Shown here one piece after another: positions 8,285-16,693 of a DNA stretch of 64,000 nucleotides. The stretch is from NCBI GenBank assembly GCA_022822545.1, contig JAJEBE010000043.1, positions 1-64,000 of the forward strand, written 5' to 3'. The translations under genes and the position numbers were made by a program. Positions within the stretch are counted from its first letter, which is position 1. Each line of letters opens with the position of its first letter. The notes below the pieces were generated by a model, which saw only the letters and a program-made list of their open reading frames with translations, was not told where the DNA came from and searched no databases. The stretch is from Anaerolineae bacterium (lineage in GTDB: Bacteria > Chloroflexota > Anaerolineae > Aggregatilineales > Phototrophicaceae).

Positions 8285-9175
8285 ATGGCAGTTTTACGAC
8301 CTGCTCTCGCCAACGGACGTACCCTCAGCGATGAAGAGCGAAAGTACTTTCTCGTTCGGCGAGCGAAAACCATCCTCACTCACTCGGTTCTGATCATATT
8401 CGGCATCACCTTCATGCTGCCCTTCGTATGGATGGTCAGCAGTTCGCTCAAGCCCAATGTCGATATCTTCGAGTTGCCGGTGCGCTTGATACCCAAAACC
8501 TATCGCCTCGAGAATTACGTTGACGCCACCAACGCCATCCCCTTCTGGCAATATCTTTGGAATTCCACCTATTACACCGTATTCGCCACCATCGGCTCGG
8601 TGCTTTCCAATACCTTTATCGCCTACGGTTTTTCGCGCGTTCGCTGGCGCGGGCGGAACGTGCTCTTCATTATCGTGATCGCGACGATGATGCTGCCCTT
8701 CCAGGTGCGCATGATCCCGCTCTACGTGCTCTTCGCCAAGCTGGGCTGGCTGAATTCATTCCTGCCGCTGATCGTGCCGAACTTCTTCGGCAACGCCTTC
8801 TATATTTTCCTCATGCGACAGTTCATGATGACCCTTCCGCGAGAGCTTGACGATGCCGCTCGCATTGACGGCGCAAGCGAATGGGGCATCTTCTGGCGCA
8901 TCGCCGTGCCGCTCTCCAAACCCGCAATCCTGACCGTCGCCATCTTCGAGATCATCCACACCTGGCACGACTTCGTCGGTCCGCTGGTCTACTTGCGCCA
9001 CCCGACCAAGTACACCCTGTCCATCGGTTTGCGGCTCTACTTCACGCAGTACGGCGCCGAATGGGGCCTGCTGATGGCGGCGGCAGCCATGTTCACGATA
9101 CCGATGGTGATCTTCTTCTTCTTTGCTCAGCGCTCTTTCATCGAAGGCATTACCCTGACAGGCCTCAAAGGTTAG
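8285..9175 (+). CDS. Sugar ABC transporter permease (MalG/UgpE-like)
   Basis: 296 aa. A cytoplasmic N-tail is followed by a membrane segment (ILTHSVLIIFGITFMLPFVWM), the periplasmic SSLKP motif usual in MalG-type permeases, and the EAA-type loop ELDDAARIDGASEWGIFWRI (about residues 186-205). About six membrane segments are visible. It ends FIEGITLTGLKG, the normal C-terminal GL(K)G of this family. Its stop is only 4 nt from the start of the GroEL-like gene, so the two are probably translated in a coupled way. Confidence 0.92.
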   Translation: MAVLRPALANGRTLSDEERKYFLVRRAKTILTHSVLIIFGITFMLPFVWMVSSSLKPNVDIFELPVRLIPKTYRLENYVDATNAIPFWQYLWNSTYYTVFATIGSVLSNTFIAYGFSRVRWRGRNVLFIIVIATMMLPFQVRMIPLYVLFAKLGWLNSFLPLIVPNFFGNAFYIFLMRQFMMTLPRELDDAARIDGASEWGIFWRIAVPLSKPAILTVAIFEIIHTWHDFVGPLVYLRHPTKYTLSIGLRLYFTQYGAEWGLLMAAAAMFTIPMVIFFFFAQRSFIEGITLTGLKG

Positions 9176-9179
9176 CTGC

Positions 9180-10835
9180 ATGAGTCGCATCCTGCTGCAG
9201 CCGCATACGCGAGAAGCGCTCAAATCCGGTATCGACACGTTGGCCGCGGCGATAACGCCGACCCTGGGACCGCTGACCGGGCCGGTGGCGCTGGATGATG
9301 CCATGCGAAAAGGCTCTCCCGAACTGCTTGATGACGGCGGCGCGATCGCTCGGCGAGTTCTCCAGTTGGAAGACCGGGACGCCGATGTCGGCGCGATGCT
9401 GTTGCGCGAAACGCTCTGGCAGCAGCGAGAGCGCCATGGCGATGCGACGGCGACCGCCGCCGTCTTGTATCAGACCGTATTCGCCGAGGGACATAGATTC
9501 ATCAGCGCGGGCGGCGATGCCATGTCGCTGCGGCGTCACCTGGATACCGGGATGAAGTTAATCCTGCGCTCGCTGCAGGAGCAGGTCCATCAAATCCTGG
9601 GCACTGAAGCGATTGAGCAGTTGGCGCTGTCAATCAGCGGCGACGGCGATGTGGCGGCAGCCCTGGCGGACATTTTTGATGTGCTCAGCCCGCACAGTCC
9701 GGTTGAAGTGCGTGACGGCGGGCGTGACCTGCAGCATGAATTTTTCCTCGGCTCGTTTTGGGAGAGCAAAGTCCCCTCCAACATCGTCTTTGAGGGAATC
9801 GTCGGCAATCGGCTCGAGCTGATTAATACAGCTTGGCTGATTAGTGATTTTGAATTGAACGATGTGCAAGCCTTGGTCGCCTTGGTGACCGATGTCTACG
9901 AGGCCGGGTACGACTCGCTGGCGATCGTGGCGAAGTCGTTTTCCGAACAAGTTGTCGCGGCTCAAGGCGCCAACGGGCGCATGGAAGATTTCACCCTGGT
10001 CTACTTGGAGCCGACCGGGCTGGTCGATGAGCAGGAAGCGGCGCTTGAAGATTTGGCCCTGCTCACCGGTGGCCAAGTCCTGCGCGCGATCGCCGGTCAC
10101 AAGCTTGAAGACTTAGATCGCGGGTCCCTCGGCAAGTCCGAACTGGCGTGGCTGGACCGCAATCGCTTTGGGATCATCTCGGGAGGCGCCGGCGACGCTG
10201 ATGCCATAGGGCGTGAAATAACTGCGCTGGAGAGGCGCTTTGAAATCACCGACGATGAACGGCGGCAAGATCTGCTGGGGGCTCGTATCGGACGGCTGCG
10301 CGGTGGCTCGGCTGTGATCTATTGCGGCGGCAGCAGCGAAAGCGAGATGCGCTATCGGCAAGAACGGGTCAATCGGGCGATCACCACCTTGCGCGCTGCT
10401 CTGCTTAAGGGCATATTGCCGGGCGGCGGAACCGCGTTAATACGCTGTATCAAGTCACTGCAGGCTGCTCACGATATGAGCGACGACTTTCACGAACGCG
10501 CAGCCTACAAGATTCTGATGACCGTCGCACAGGCGCCTTGCCGCCGACTGCTGGAAAACGCGGGCCACGAATATCCCGGTGTCGTCATCAATGATATTGT
10601 GCGCAGCGGCAATGGCTACGGCCTTGCTTTGAGCGCAGACGGCGCGGCAGAAATTCATCAGAGCGGCATCGTGGATTCGGCGGCGGCCTTGATGGCGGCG
10701 GTGCGAAACGGTATCGGCGGCGCGGCGCTGGCGCTGACGGTCGATACAATTGTGCATCGGGTGAATCCACCGTTGGCGATTGAGCCCGGTGGACTGCCCG
10801 CCTCAGCCAAAATGGGAAATATTGAATTGAAATAG
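9180..10835 (+). CDS. Divergent GroEL/Cpn60-like protein
   Basis: 551 aa, colinear with GroEL over its whole length. Recognisable blocks are ITPTLGP near residue 25, the DDGGAIAR counterpart of the KDGV loop, HGDATATAAVL where GroEL has GDGTTTATVL, and GGSSESEMRYRQERVNRA...LPGGGTALIR matching the GAATEVEMKEKKARVEDA...AGGGVALIR region. By that alignment the aspartate essential for ATP hydrolysis in E. coli GroEL (Asp398, in RVEDA) is an arginine here (RVNRA). The GGM-rich C-terminal tail is missing and no groES is adjacent. It starts 4 nt after the permease stop, hence the same transcript as the sugar transporter, and a PhyH dioxygenase follows 30 nt later. Folding by a normal cycle looks unlikely; a holdase, scaffold or new role is inferred. 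This is not the housekeeping chaperonin. Confidence 0.85.
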   Translation: MSRILLQPHTREALKSGIDTLAAAITPTLGPLTGPVALDDAMRKGSPELLDDGGAIARRVLQLEDRDADVGAMLLRETLWQQRERHGDATATAAVLYQTVFAEGHRFISAGGDAMSLRRHLDTGMKLILRSLQEQVHQILGTEAIEQLALSISGDGDVAAALADIFDVLSPHSPVEVRDGGRDLQHEFFLGSFWESKVPSNIVFEGIVGNRLELINTAWLISDFELNDVQALVALVTDVYEAGYDSLAIVAKSFSEQVVAAQGANGRMEDFTLVYLEPTGLVDEQEAALEDLALLTGGQVLRAIAGHKLEDLDRGSLGKSELAWLDRNRFGIISGGAGDADAIGREITALERRFEITDDERRQDLLGARIGRLRGGSAVIYCGGSSESEMRYRQERVNRAITTLRAALLKGILPGGGTALIRCIKSLQAAHDMSDDFHERAAYKILMTVAQAPCRRLLENAGHEYPGVVINDIVRSGNGYGLALSADGAAEIHQSGIVDSAAALMAAVRNGIGGAALALTVDTIVHRVNPPLAIEPGGLPASAKMGNIELK

Positions 10836-10865
10836 TGGACAACTGCTGAAGAAAGGCAATGCGAA

Positions 10866-11720
10866 ATGGCTTGGCAACCAACTACGGAACAAAAGCGAAA
10901 TTACGAAGAGCGCGGCTATTTCACCGTCGAGAATGTGATTCCTCGGCAGACAGCGACCGAGATGCTCGGCGTGATTAAGAACGCGATTCTGACGCCGGAG
11001 ACGGGTGACATCCGCGCCGATGCCGATCCGATGGATCCAATGAACGATGACACACCCGAGGCGCGTTCCGTACGTTTCCGCAAGCTCAGCAAATTCAATC
11101 AAAGAAACCCGCTGATCTGGCATAACGCCCACTGCGGCAAGCCCGTCCTCGATATCGCCCGCTACTTCCTCGGCGATGACATCCTGCTCAAATATGACAG
11201 TTGCTTCCTCAAACCTGCGCGTTCCGGCAGCGCCACGCCCTGGCATCAGGACAACGGCTTATGGCGCGATGGCGATACAGAACCGTTCAACTTTTGGATG
11301 GCGCTTGATCCGGCGACAATCGAGAACGGCTGCCTGCAGATGATCCCCGGCAGCTACAAGACCGAGATTGTGCCGCATGTCCTGTATGAAGACAGCGTTC
11401 ACGGCGAACTGCCGCGGGAACGCGTCGAAGAGATGATCGATACCTACGGCGTCGAGCATATCGAGTTGGAGCCGGGCAGCGTCGTCGTTTGGCATAGCAA
11501 CGCCTGGCATTACAGCCCGCCAAACACGAGCGACATGGGCCGTATTGCGATTGCCGGTGTATTCAGCAGCCCGGAAATCGTAGAGACCGGCAGAAGCGGC
11601 GATGTCGGTTACAAGTGGCTGATGAGAAACGGCGAGGTCATGACCGACTTCCCGGCGCCAGAATACCAGATGCAGCGGCAGAGGTTCTATAAGGCCGAGC
11701 CTTGGAAGAAAGTCAGTTAG
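10866..11720 (+). CDS. PhyH-family Fe(II)/2-oxoglutarate dioxygenase
   Basis: 284 aa. The iron-binding HxD is seen in TPWHQDNGLW (about residues 126-135), the distal histidine lies in VVWHSNAWHYSPPN, and an arginine for 2-oxoglutarate follows in MGRIAIAGVF. The double-stranded beta-helix between them includes ENGCLQMIPGS, the usual PhyH block. These enzymes hydroxylate small molecules, and PhyH itself hydroxylates phytanoyl-CoA, but most bacterial members have other, unknown substrates. It lies 30 nt downstream of the GroEL-like gene on the same strand, so probably the last gene of the ABC operon. Its 3' end overlaps the convergent LacI gene by 8 nt. Confidence 0.9.
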   Translation: MAWQPTTEQKRNYEERGYFTVENVIPRQTATEMLGVIKNAILTPETGDIRADADPMDPMNDDTPEARSVRFRKLSKFNQRNPLIWHNAHCGKPVLDIARYFLGDDILLKYDSCFLKPARSGSATPWHQDNGLWRDGDTEPFNFWMALDPATIENGCLQMIPGSYKTEIVPHVLYEDSVHGELPRERVEEMIDTYGVEHIELEPGSVVVWHSNAWHYSPPNTSDMGRIAIAGVFSSPEIVETGRSGDVGYKWLMRNGEVMTDFPAPEYQMQRQRFYKAEPWKKVS

Positions 11721-12762
11721 GCGCCGCGCTGACCAGCGTTGCGCTTGAGTCCCGTATAATCAGTTGCGACGGCATGATGACACGTTGAACCGGCATATCC
11801 GGTTCGGCGATGCGTTGGAGCATTAGCTTGGCCGCCTGCGCGCCGAGCGCCGTCGGATCGGTCGCGACAGTCGTCAGGCTGGGCTGCCAGAGCGAGGCTT
11901 CAACGACATTGTCAAAGCCGACTACGGCGAAGTCCTTGCCCGCTTCAATGCCGGCGGCGCGCAAGCCCAGCATGACTCCAAAGGCATTCACATCACAATA
12001 GCAAAAGGCGGCCGTGGGCGGCTCCGCCGTGTTTATAATCTGTGACACGGCGTTGAAGCCACCTCGGCGCGTGACGCTGGTCTCCCTACAAATCGCAGGG
12101 TCAAAAGCAATGCCATACTTTTCCAGCACCCGGCGATAACCGCGCAATCGACTTTGACGCGAGGGGCTTTCCACTGGGCCGCCGACGAAAGCGATCCGTT
12201 TGTGCCCCTGCTGCACTAGGTGTTCGACAGCGCGCGCCGTCCCGTTCTCGTTGTCCATGTCCACGCTGTCGAGTTCTAAGTCGCGGTAATGTTGCGTGGT
12301 CAGAACAAGCGGACAAAAATCGGCGATTTTCTGCAGCGTGTTCGGCTCCGTGCCGGTGACCGGCGATAAAATCAAGCCGTCCACGTCACGCTCCAGCATG
12401 GTCTTGACCACGCGCAACTGCTTATCGTAGTCATGAGTCGCGGTGCCCAAGAGCAGGCCGAAGTCCTCCAACGCCAACTGCGCTTCGGCGCCGGCAGTTA
12501 GTTCAGCGTTAAAGGGATTTGCCAGATCATTGATGATGAAAGCGACCGTATAGGAGCGCTGCGTGCGCAGGCTGGCAGCACGTCGGTTGTAGACGTAACC
12601 GAGTAACTCGACGGTAGCCAGAACGCGCCGGCGGGTGGGTTCCGAAATGCGCGGATTGCCCTGCAAGGCCAATGAGGCAGTGGCAATGGAAACAGATGCG
12701 GCGTCAGCGACATCTTGCAATGTGACTTTGCTGCGTCGTCTCTTATTCTCCTTCCGCGCCAT
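11713..12762 (-). CDS. LacI-family transcriptional regulator (1)
   Basis: 349 aa. The N-terminal helix-turn-helix KVTLQDVADAASVSIATASLAL (about residues 13-34) is followed by the hinge helix (RRAASLRTQRS) and a periplasmic-binding-protein-like effector domain (VAFIINDLANPFNAELTAGA...VVGFDNVVEASLWQPSLTTV). It will bind DNA as a dimer and respond to a sugar or sugar derivative. It is convergent with the PhyH gene and divergent from gnd, with 208 bp between the two starts. I see no copy of the AATCGGTT-type operator in that gap, so this regulator probably reads a different site from the 23-kb LacI. Confidence 0.93.
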   Translation of the reverse strand: MARKENKRRRSKVTLQDVADAASVSIATASLALQGNPRISEPTRRRVLATVELLGYVYNRRAASLRTQRSYTVAFIINDLANPFNAELTAGAEAQLALEDFGLLLGTATHDYDKQLRVVKTMLERDVDGLILSPVTGTEPNTLQKIADFCPLVLTTQHYRDLELDSVDMDNENGTARAVEHLVQQGHKRIAFVGGPVESPSRQSRLRGYRRVLEKYGIAFDPAICRETSVTRRGGFNAVSQIINTAEPPTAAFCYCDVNAFGVMLGLRAAGIEAGKDFAVVGFDNVVEASLWQPSLTTVATDPTALGAQAAKLMLQRIAEPDMPVQRVIMPSQLIIRDSSATLVSAAPN

Positions 12763-12970
12763 GATTCGCTTCGACTTTCATTTGGCGCCCGTCAAGATAT
12801 CATGTCATGGCGGGTATATCGAATGAAAACTTGTAACGAGAGTTTATCATAAAGACGCGCAAACAAACATGATGACCGGCGCGAGGCGTCTGCGGCTGGA
12901 AGCTCCAACCTGTCAAAGCGCGACCCTGCTGCTAAAATTGTCCCCGCGACAACACTGGAGGGATGCAAAC

Positions 12971-14425
12971 ATGGAGAATCTAGCGGATATCGGTCTGGTT
13001 GGCTTGGCAGTGATGGGGCAGAACCTCGCCTTGAACATCAACGACCATGGCTATCGCGTCGCCGTCTTCAACCGCACGACATCAAAGGTCGGACGCTTTC
13101 TCAAGAACGAAGCGGCAGGCACAAACATCATCGGAACTTATTCGCCGGAAGAATTCGTCAAGAGCATCAAGCGGCCGCGCAAGCTGATCCTGATGATTCA
13201 GGCGGGCGAAGCGGTCGACAAATCCATCGCCCAGCTAACGCCTTTGCTGGACGATGGCGATATCATCATCGACGGCGGCAATTCCAACTTCAACGACAGC
13301 ATTCGCCGCACGCGCGAAGTCGAGGCGCTGGGTAAATACTTCATCGGCGCCGGCATCAGCGGCGGCGAAGAAGGCGCGCGTCACGGACCGTCAATCATGC
13401 CCGGCGGATCAGTTGTGGCTTGGGAAGCGGTCAAGCCGATCCTGCAGGCGGTGGCGGCCAAAGTCCCTGACGGGACGCCTTGCTGCGATTGGGTCGGCGA
13501 AGATGGCGCCGGTCATTTCGTCAAGATGGTGCACAACGGCATCGAATACGCCGATATGCAACTCATCTGCGAAGCCTATCATCTGATGTCCGCCGCGCTG
13601 GGCATGAATGAAGCGGAGATCAGCGCGGTCTTCGCCGGCTGGAACGCGGGCAAGCTGGAATCCTTCCTGATTGAGATCACCGGCGAAATCCTGGCCTACC
13701 AAGACGAGGACGGGCAGCCGCTGCTGCGCAAAATCCTCGATGTCGCCAGCCAGAAAGGCACGGGCAAATGGACTGCGATCACCGCGCTGGAAGAAGGCAC
13801 GCCGCTAACCCTGATCGGCGAGGCGGTATTCGCGCGCTTTTTGTCCGCGATCAAAGACCAGCGCCTGGCCGCGTCAAAAGTGTTGCCTGGTCCCTCAGCC
13901 GAGTTCACGGGCGACAAGGCGCAATTCATTCGCGATCTTGAGGGGGCAGTCTACGCGGCGAAAATCATCAGCTATACGCAGGGTTATATGCTCATGCAGG
14001 ACGCCGCCCGCAGTTATAACTGGAATCTCAACTACGGTGGCGTGGCGCTGATGTGGCGCGAGGGCTGCATCATCCGCTCGGCTTTCCTGGGCGAGATCCA
14101 GAAGGCCTACGCCAAGAATTCAGCATTGGCGAATCTGCTGCTGGACGACTACTTCAGCGCGGCCGTGATTGAGGCGCAGCGGTCCTGGCGCGAGGTTGTG
14201 GCGACCGGCATCAAGCACGGCATACCATTGCCGATCATGAGCGGGGCGCTAGCCTTTTATGACGGCTATCGTTCGGCAACCCTGCCGGCCAATCTCTTGC
14301 AGGCGCAGCGGGATTACTTCGGCGCGCATACCTACGAGCGGGTCGACCGTCCGCGCGGCGAGCATTTCCACACCAATTGGACGGGCACGGGCGGGGATGT
14401 GACGGCTGGGAGTTATGATGCTTGA
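12971..14425 (+). CDS. gnd: 6-phosphogluconate dehydrogenase (decarboxylating)
   Basis: The start is the ATG at 12971 with GGAGGG 8 nt upstream; the ORF track extends 34 codons too far. The 484-aa length fits the long-form family. The NADP fold starts GLVGLAVMGQNLALNINDHG. The family signature GISGGEEGARHGPSIMPGG (about residues 126-144) and the catalytic HFVKMVHNGIEYADMQ with Lys and His/Asn are intact, and the C-terminal tail ends HTNWTG..G..T. It oxidises 6-phosphogluconate to ribulose 5-phosphate and CO2 with NADPH formation in the pentose phosphate pathway. It is divergent from LacI-1. A GCCAG/CTGGC hairpin overlaps its 3' end before the convergent orphan gene. Confidence 0.95.
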   Translation: MENLADIGLVGLAVMGQNLALNINDHGYRVAVFNRTTSKVGRFLKNEAAGTNIIGTYSPEEFVKSIKRPRKLILMIQAGEAVDKSIAQLTPLLDDGDIIIDGGNSNFNDSIRRTREVEALGKYFIGAGISGGEEGARHGPSIMPGGSVVAWEAVKPILQAVAAKVPDGTPCCDWVGEDGAGHFVKMVHNGIEYADMQLICEAYHLMSAALGMNEAEISAVFAGWNAGKLESFLIEITGEILAYQDEDGQPLLRKILDVASQKGTGKWTAITALEEGTPLTLIGEAVFARFLSAIKDQRLAASKVLPGPSAEFTGDKAQFIRDLEGAVYAAKIISYTQGYMLMQDAARSYNWNLNYGGVALMWREGCIIRSAFLGEIQKAYAKNSALANLLLDDYFSAAVIEAQRSWREVVATGIKHGIPLPIMSGALAFYDGYRSATLPANLLQAQRDYFGAHTYERVDRPRGEHFHTNWTGTGGDVTAGSYDA

Positions 14426-14433
14426 GGCCAGGC

Positions 14434-15549
14434 CTAGGGGCTGGCGTCACCTTCAGCATCCAGGGATGCCGCGTTGACCAGCATAACATAACCATCGTGT
14501 TCACTAATGCTGACGTTGCCGTCGCCGTCATAGGCTTCCCACTCGGCGAAAGTTGGCAGACACATTGACTTCAATTCCTGCTCGAAGCCTTCCAGCCGCT
14601 GGTAGTTCTCGATTAGGATTTCCGCCCTAGGGAGAGCAGTTTCGTAAAAGGGCGACTCATCAAGACGAGAACCTATGCCCCCAGTATGTAGGCGTTTGAT
14701 GGCTTCGCCATCCCAAAAGCTGTGACGATAGGCTTGAACAATTTCGGGTAAAACGACGCGCTTGCCGCGCAACCATCGTTCAACATTGAGGTAGCGCTCG
14801 AAATATTCATCGCTTACGGACTCGTGAAAAAAGAGCGCCCGAAGGTTTCCCAACTGTGCGCGCACATAGAGCCGCACACGCTCGCGATGTCCGCGTAGGA
14901 TACCGCCTAGCCACTTAAGCGCTAAGTCCTTTTCGCCGATTTCAAGCCAAGAACGAACAATTAAGATTGCGGCTTGCATCGATAGAATTTGAAAACGCAG
15001 CGCCTGTTCAGCATTTTCATCGTTCATCTCGCCATTCAGCAATTCGAGGGACTCTTCGCGCAAATGCTCTCGCGCTTCGAGCAGACGGTCGGTTACTTGC
15101 CCTGCCATGAGTCGCTTATACGACACGTCTTTTACGGCTGAAAGATTGCGTCCGATCTTTAGCGCCGTGACAAGATTCGCCAGCCTGTCCTGCCAGAATT
15201 CTTCTTCCAGGCGATCGTAGATTAGCTCCATGTCCTGTCGATGCTTGTCGATTTGACCTATGATCTCTAACAGTAGGTAGCCGGCCAACGCTATGTCCAG
15301 TATAGGAAATACGGAGCCGAGGATTGCGCCAACTCCTTTCGCTGTGATCCCGCCTGCACGGAGAACATCATCCAGCAAGCCCGGCTTAAGCAAGAGATCA
15401 TCTGCAAGTTGGCCGCCCTCGCGCAGCCACGCAACAATTTGCTTATTGTCGCTATGCCGAATCACTCCGCCGACGCGCTCCATTGAGCCGTCTACCAGCC
15501 CCGCTTCGATAAATTGCGGCACTTCCAGATGAACTTGTATAACTGACAT
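14434..15549 (-). CDS. Orphan protein with central hydrophobic hairpin
   Basis: 371 aa, not recognised. The first 60 residues (MSVIQVHLEVPQFIEAG...ERVGGVIRHSDNKQIVAWLREGG) form a compact beta-rich-looking module. A glycine-rich hydrophobic segment follows (about 70-100, VGAILGSVFPILDIALAGYLLLEIIGQI) that could be a membrane hairpin or an insertable helix pair, and then a long helical domain (about 105-330) with many Glu/Arg/Leu. No enzyme motif is visible. The reading frame is lower in G+C and uses more A/T-ending codons than its neighbours, suggesting transfer. It is convergent with gnd (8-nt gap) and lies upstream of nothing co-transcribed. The arrangement of a module followed by a membrane-active segment recalls cell-targeting effectors, but that is a guess. 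Confidence 0.75.
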   Translation of the reverse strand: MSVIQVHLEVPQFIEAGLVDGSMERVGGVIRHSDNKQIVAWLREGGQLADDLLLKPGLLDDVLRAGGITAKGVGAILGSVFPILDIALAGYLLLEIIGQIDKHRQDMELIYDRLEEEFWQDRLANLVTALKIGRNLSAVKDVSYKRLMAGQVTDRLLEAREHLREESLELLNGEMNDENAEQALRFQILSMQAAILIVRSWLEIGEKDLALKWLGGILRGHRERVRLYVRAQLGNLRALFFHESVSDEYFERYLNVERWLRGKRVVLPEIVQAYRHSFWDGEAIKRLHTGGIGSRLDESPFYETALPRAEILIENYQRLEGFEQELKSMCLPTFAEWEAYDGDGNVSISEHDGYVMLVNAASLDAEGDASP

Positions 15550-15678
15550 GAATTGATCCTTCGCAGCAGAAAGAATATAGACAGCGCATCACCGATAGCC
15601 AATTCTGTCAGCCTCGATGTTATGCCGTTACCAGAGTACAGTATATTCGCTGCGAAATAAATTACAGTGCAAAAACCT

Positions 15679-16677
15679 TCAAGGCAAGTCAGGCACGAAC
15701 ATATACCCCGGCTCGCCACGCTGACGCCGCAGAATCGGAATAATCTGCCGCCAGGTCCCGACCACCCCGCGCGTCGGCTCGGGCGTATTTCCCTTCACCA
15801 AGTCATGCAATTCCGCCAGATGATAGAAGGGCACAGCCGCGTACATGTGGTGCTCGATGTGATAATTCATCTGCCAATAGAGAAAGCCCAAAACCGGATT
15901 CAACAAGATCGTGCGCGTGTTCAGCCGATAATCACTCACTTCATCCGACAAGCCGATGTGCTGCGCCTCGTTGAGCAGAAACTGAAAACCGCCGCCGTAG
16001 AAGGGCGCCAGTGTCACGAGCACGGGCAGCATCCACCAGCCCAGATACAGCGAGACGGCAACGATGAATCCGTGCCCGACGAGCAGCAGGCGCGCCCAGT
16101 TGAAGAGCGCGCGGCGTCCCGCGGTCGCTTCCGGCGGGAAGAGCGCCCGCTCCCACTCGTTATCGATGTGACCGAAGCTGAGGCGAATCACCGACTTAAG
16201 CCGCAGCAGCAATCCGCGCGGATTGACGATGGCAAAGCCGAGGTAGGAGCGCAGCGTCAACTCCCGCGGCAAGACCACCTCCAGGTCATCGGGCGGGTGC
16301 AGCGTATAACGATGATGCGCTTGATGGCTCGCCCAAAACGAGATGTGGTTGTACCAACCCAGAAAGCTGTAGAGGTTGCGAAACAGGATGTTCATCGCCT
16401 GTGTCTTGAAGACCGTCTTGTGACAGAGTTCGTGGAAGCCGTTGACCAGGAAGGCATACAGCGCGCCATGCAAATAGATCAAGGCGAGCGCGATGAGCGG
16501 GTGGGCCCGACCGACGGCGACCCAGGCGATGCCGCCGCTGCACAATAGCACAGCGAGAAAACCCAGCGTCTGCAGCATGCCTTTCCGGTCGCTGCGCTGG
16601 TTCAGCCGCGCCAAGTCTTCCGCGGGGATCGGACTACGATACCATTTGATTCGCGGTTTGGCTGGCGCGTGGCTCAT
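15679..16677 (-). CDS. Membrane fatty acid desaturase
   Basis: The start is set at the ATG at 16677 (MSHAPAKP), preceded by GAGGAC, 16 nt after the zinc dehydrogenase stop. The product is 332 aa. Three histidine boxes of the di-iron membrane desaturase/hydroxylase family are present: HELCH (with HGALYAFLVNGF before it), HQAHH, and HIEHH near the C-terminus, plus an NEAQH extra histidine. Hydrophobic stretches flank them (LGFLAVLLCSGGIAWV; LLLVGHGFIVAVSLYLGWW). It introduces a double bond or hydroxyl into an acyl chain or carotenoid-like substrate at the membrane. The exact substrate is not readable. It is probably co-transcribed with the dehydrogenase upstream. Confidence 0.9.
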   Translation of the reverse strand: MSHAPAKPRIKWYRSPIPAEDLARLNQRSDRKGMLQTLGFLAVLLCSGGIAWVAVGRAHPLIALALIYLHGALYAFLVNGFHELCHKTVFKTQAMNILFRNLYSFLGWYNHISFWASHQAHHRYTLHPPDDLEVVLPRELTLRSYLGFAIVNPRGLLLRLKSVIRLSFGHIDNEWERALFPPEATAGRRALFNWARLLLVGHGFIVAVSLYLGWWMLPVLVTLAPFYGGGFQFLLNEAQHIGLSDEVSDYRLNTRTILLNPVLGFLYWQMNYHIEHHMYAAVPFYHLAELHDLVKGNTPEPTRGVVGTWRQIIPILRRQRGEPGYMFVPDLP

Positions 16678-16693
16678 TGACTCAAGTCCTCGT

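Noticed and set aside
15667-16548. 293-aa plus-strand ORF
   Set aside because: Antisense to the desaturase with its three histidine boxes; low-complexity composition.
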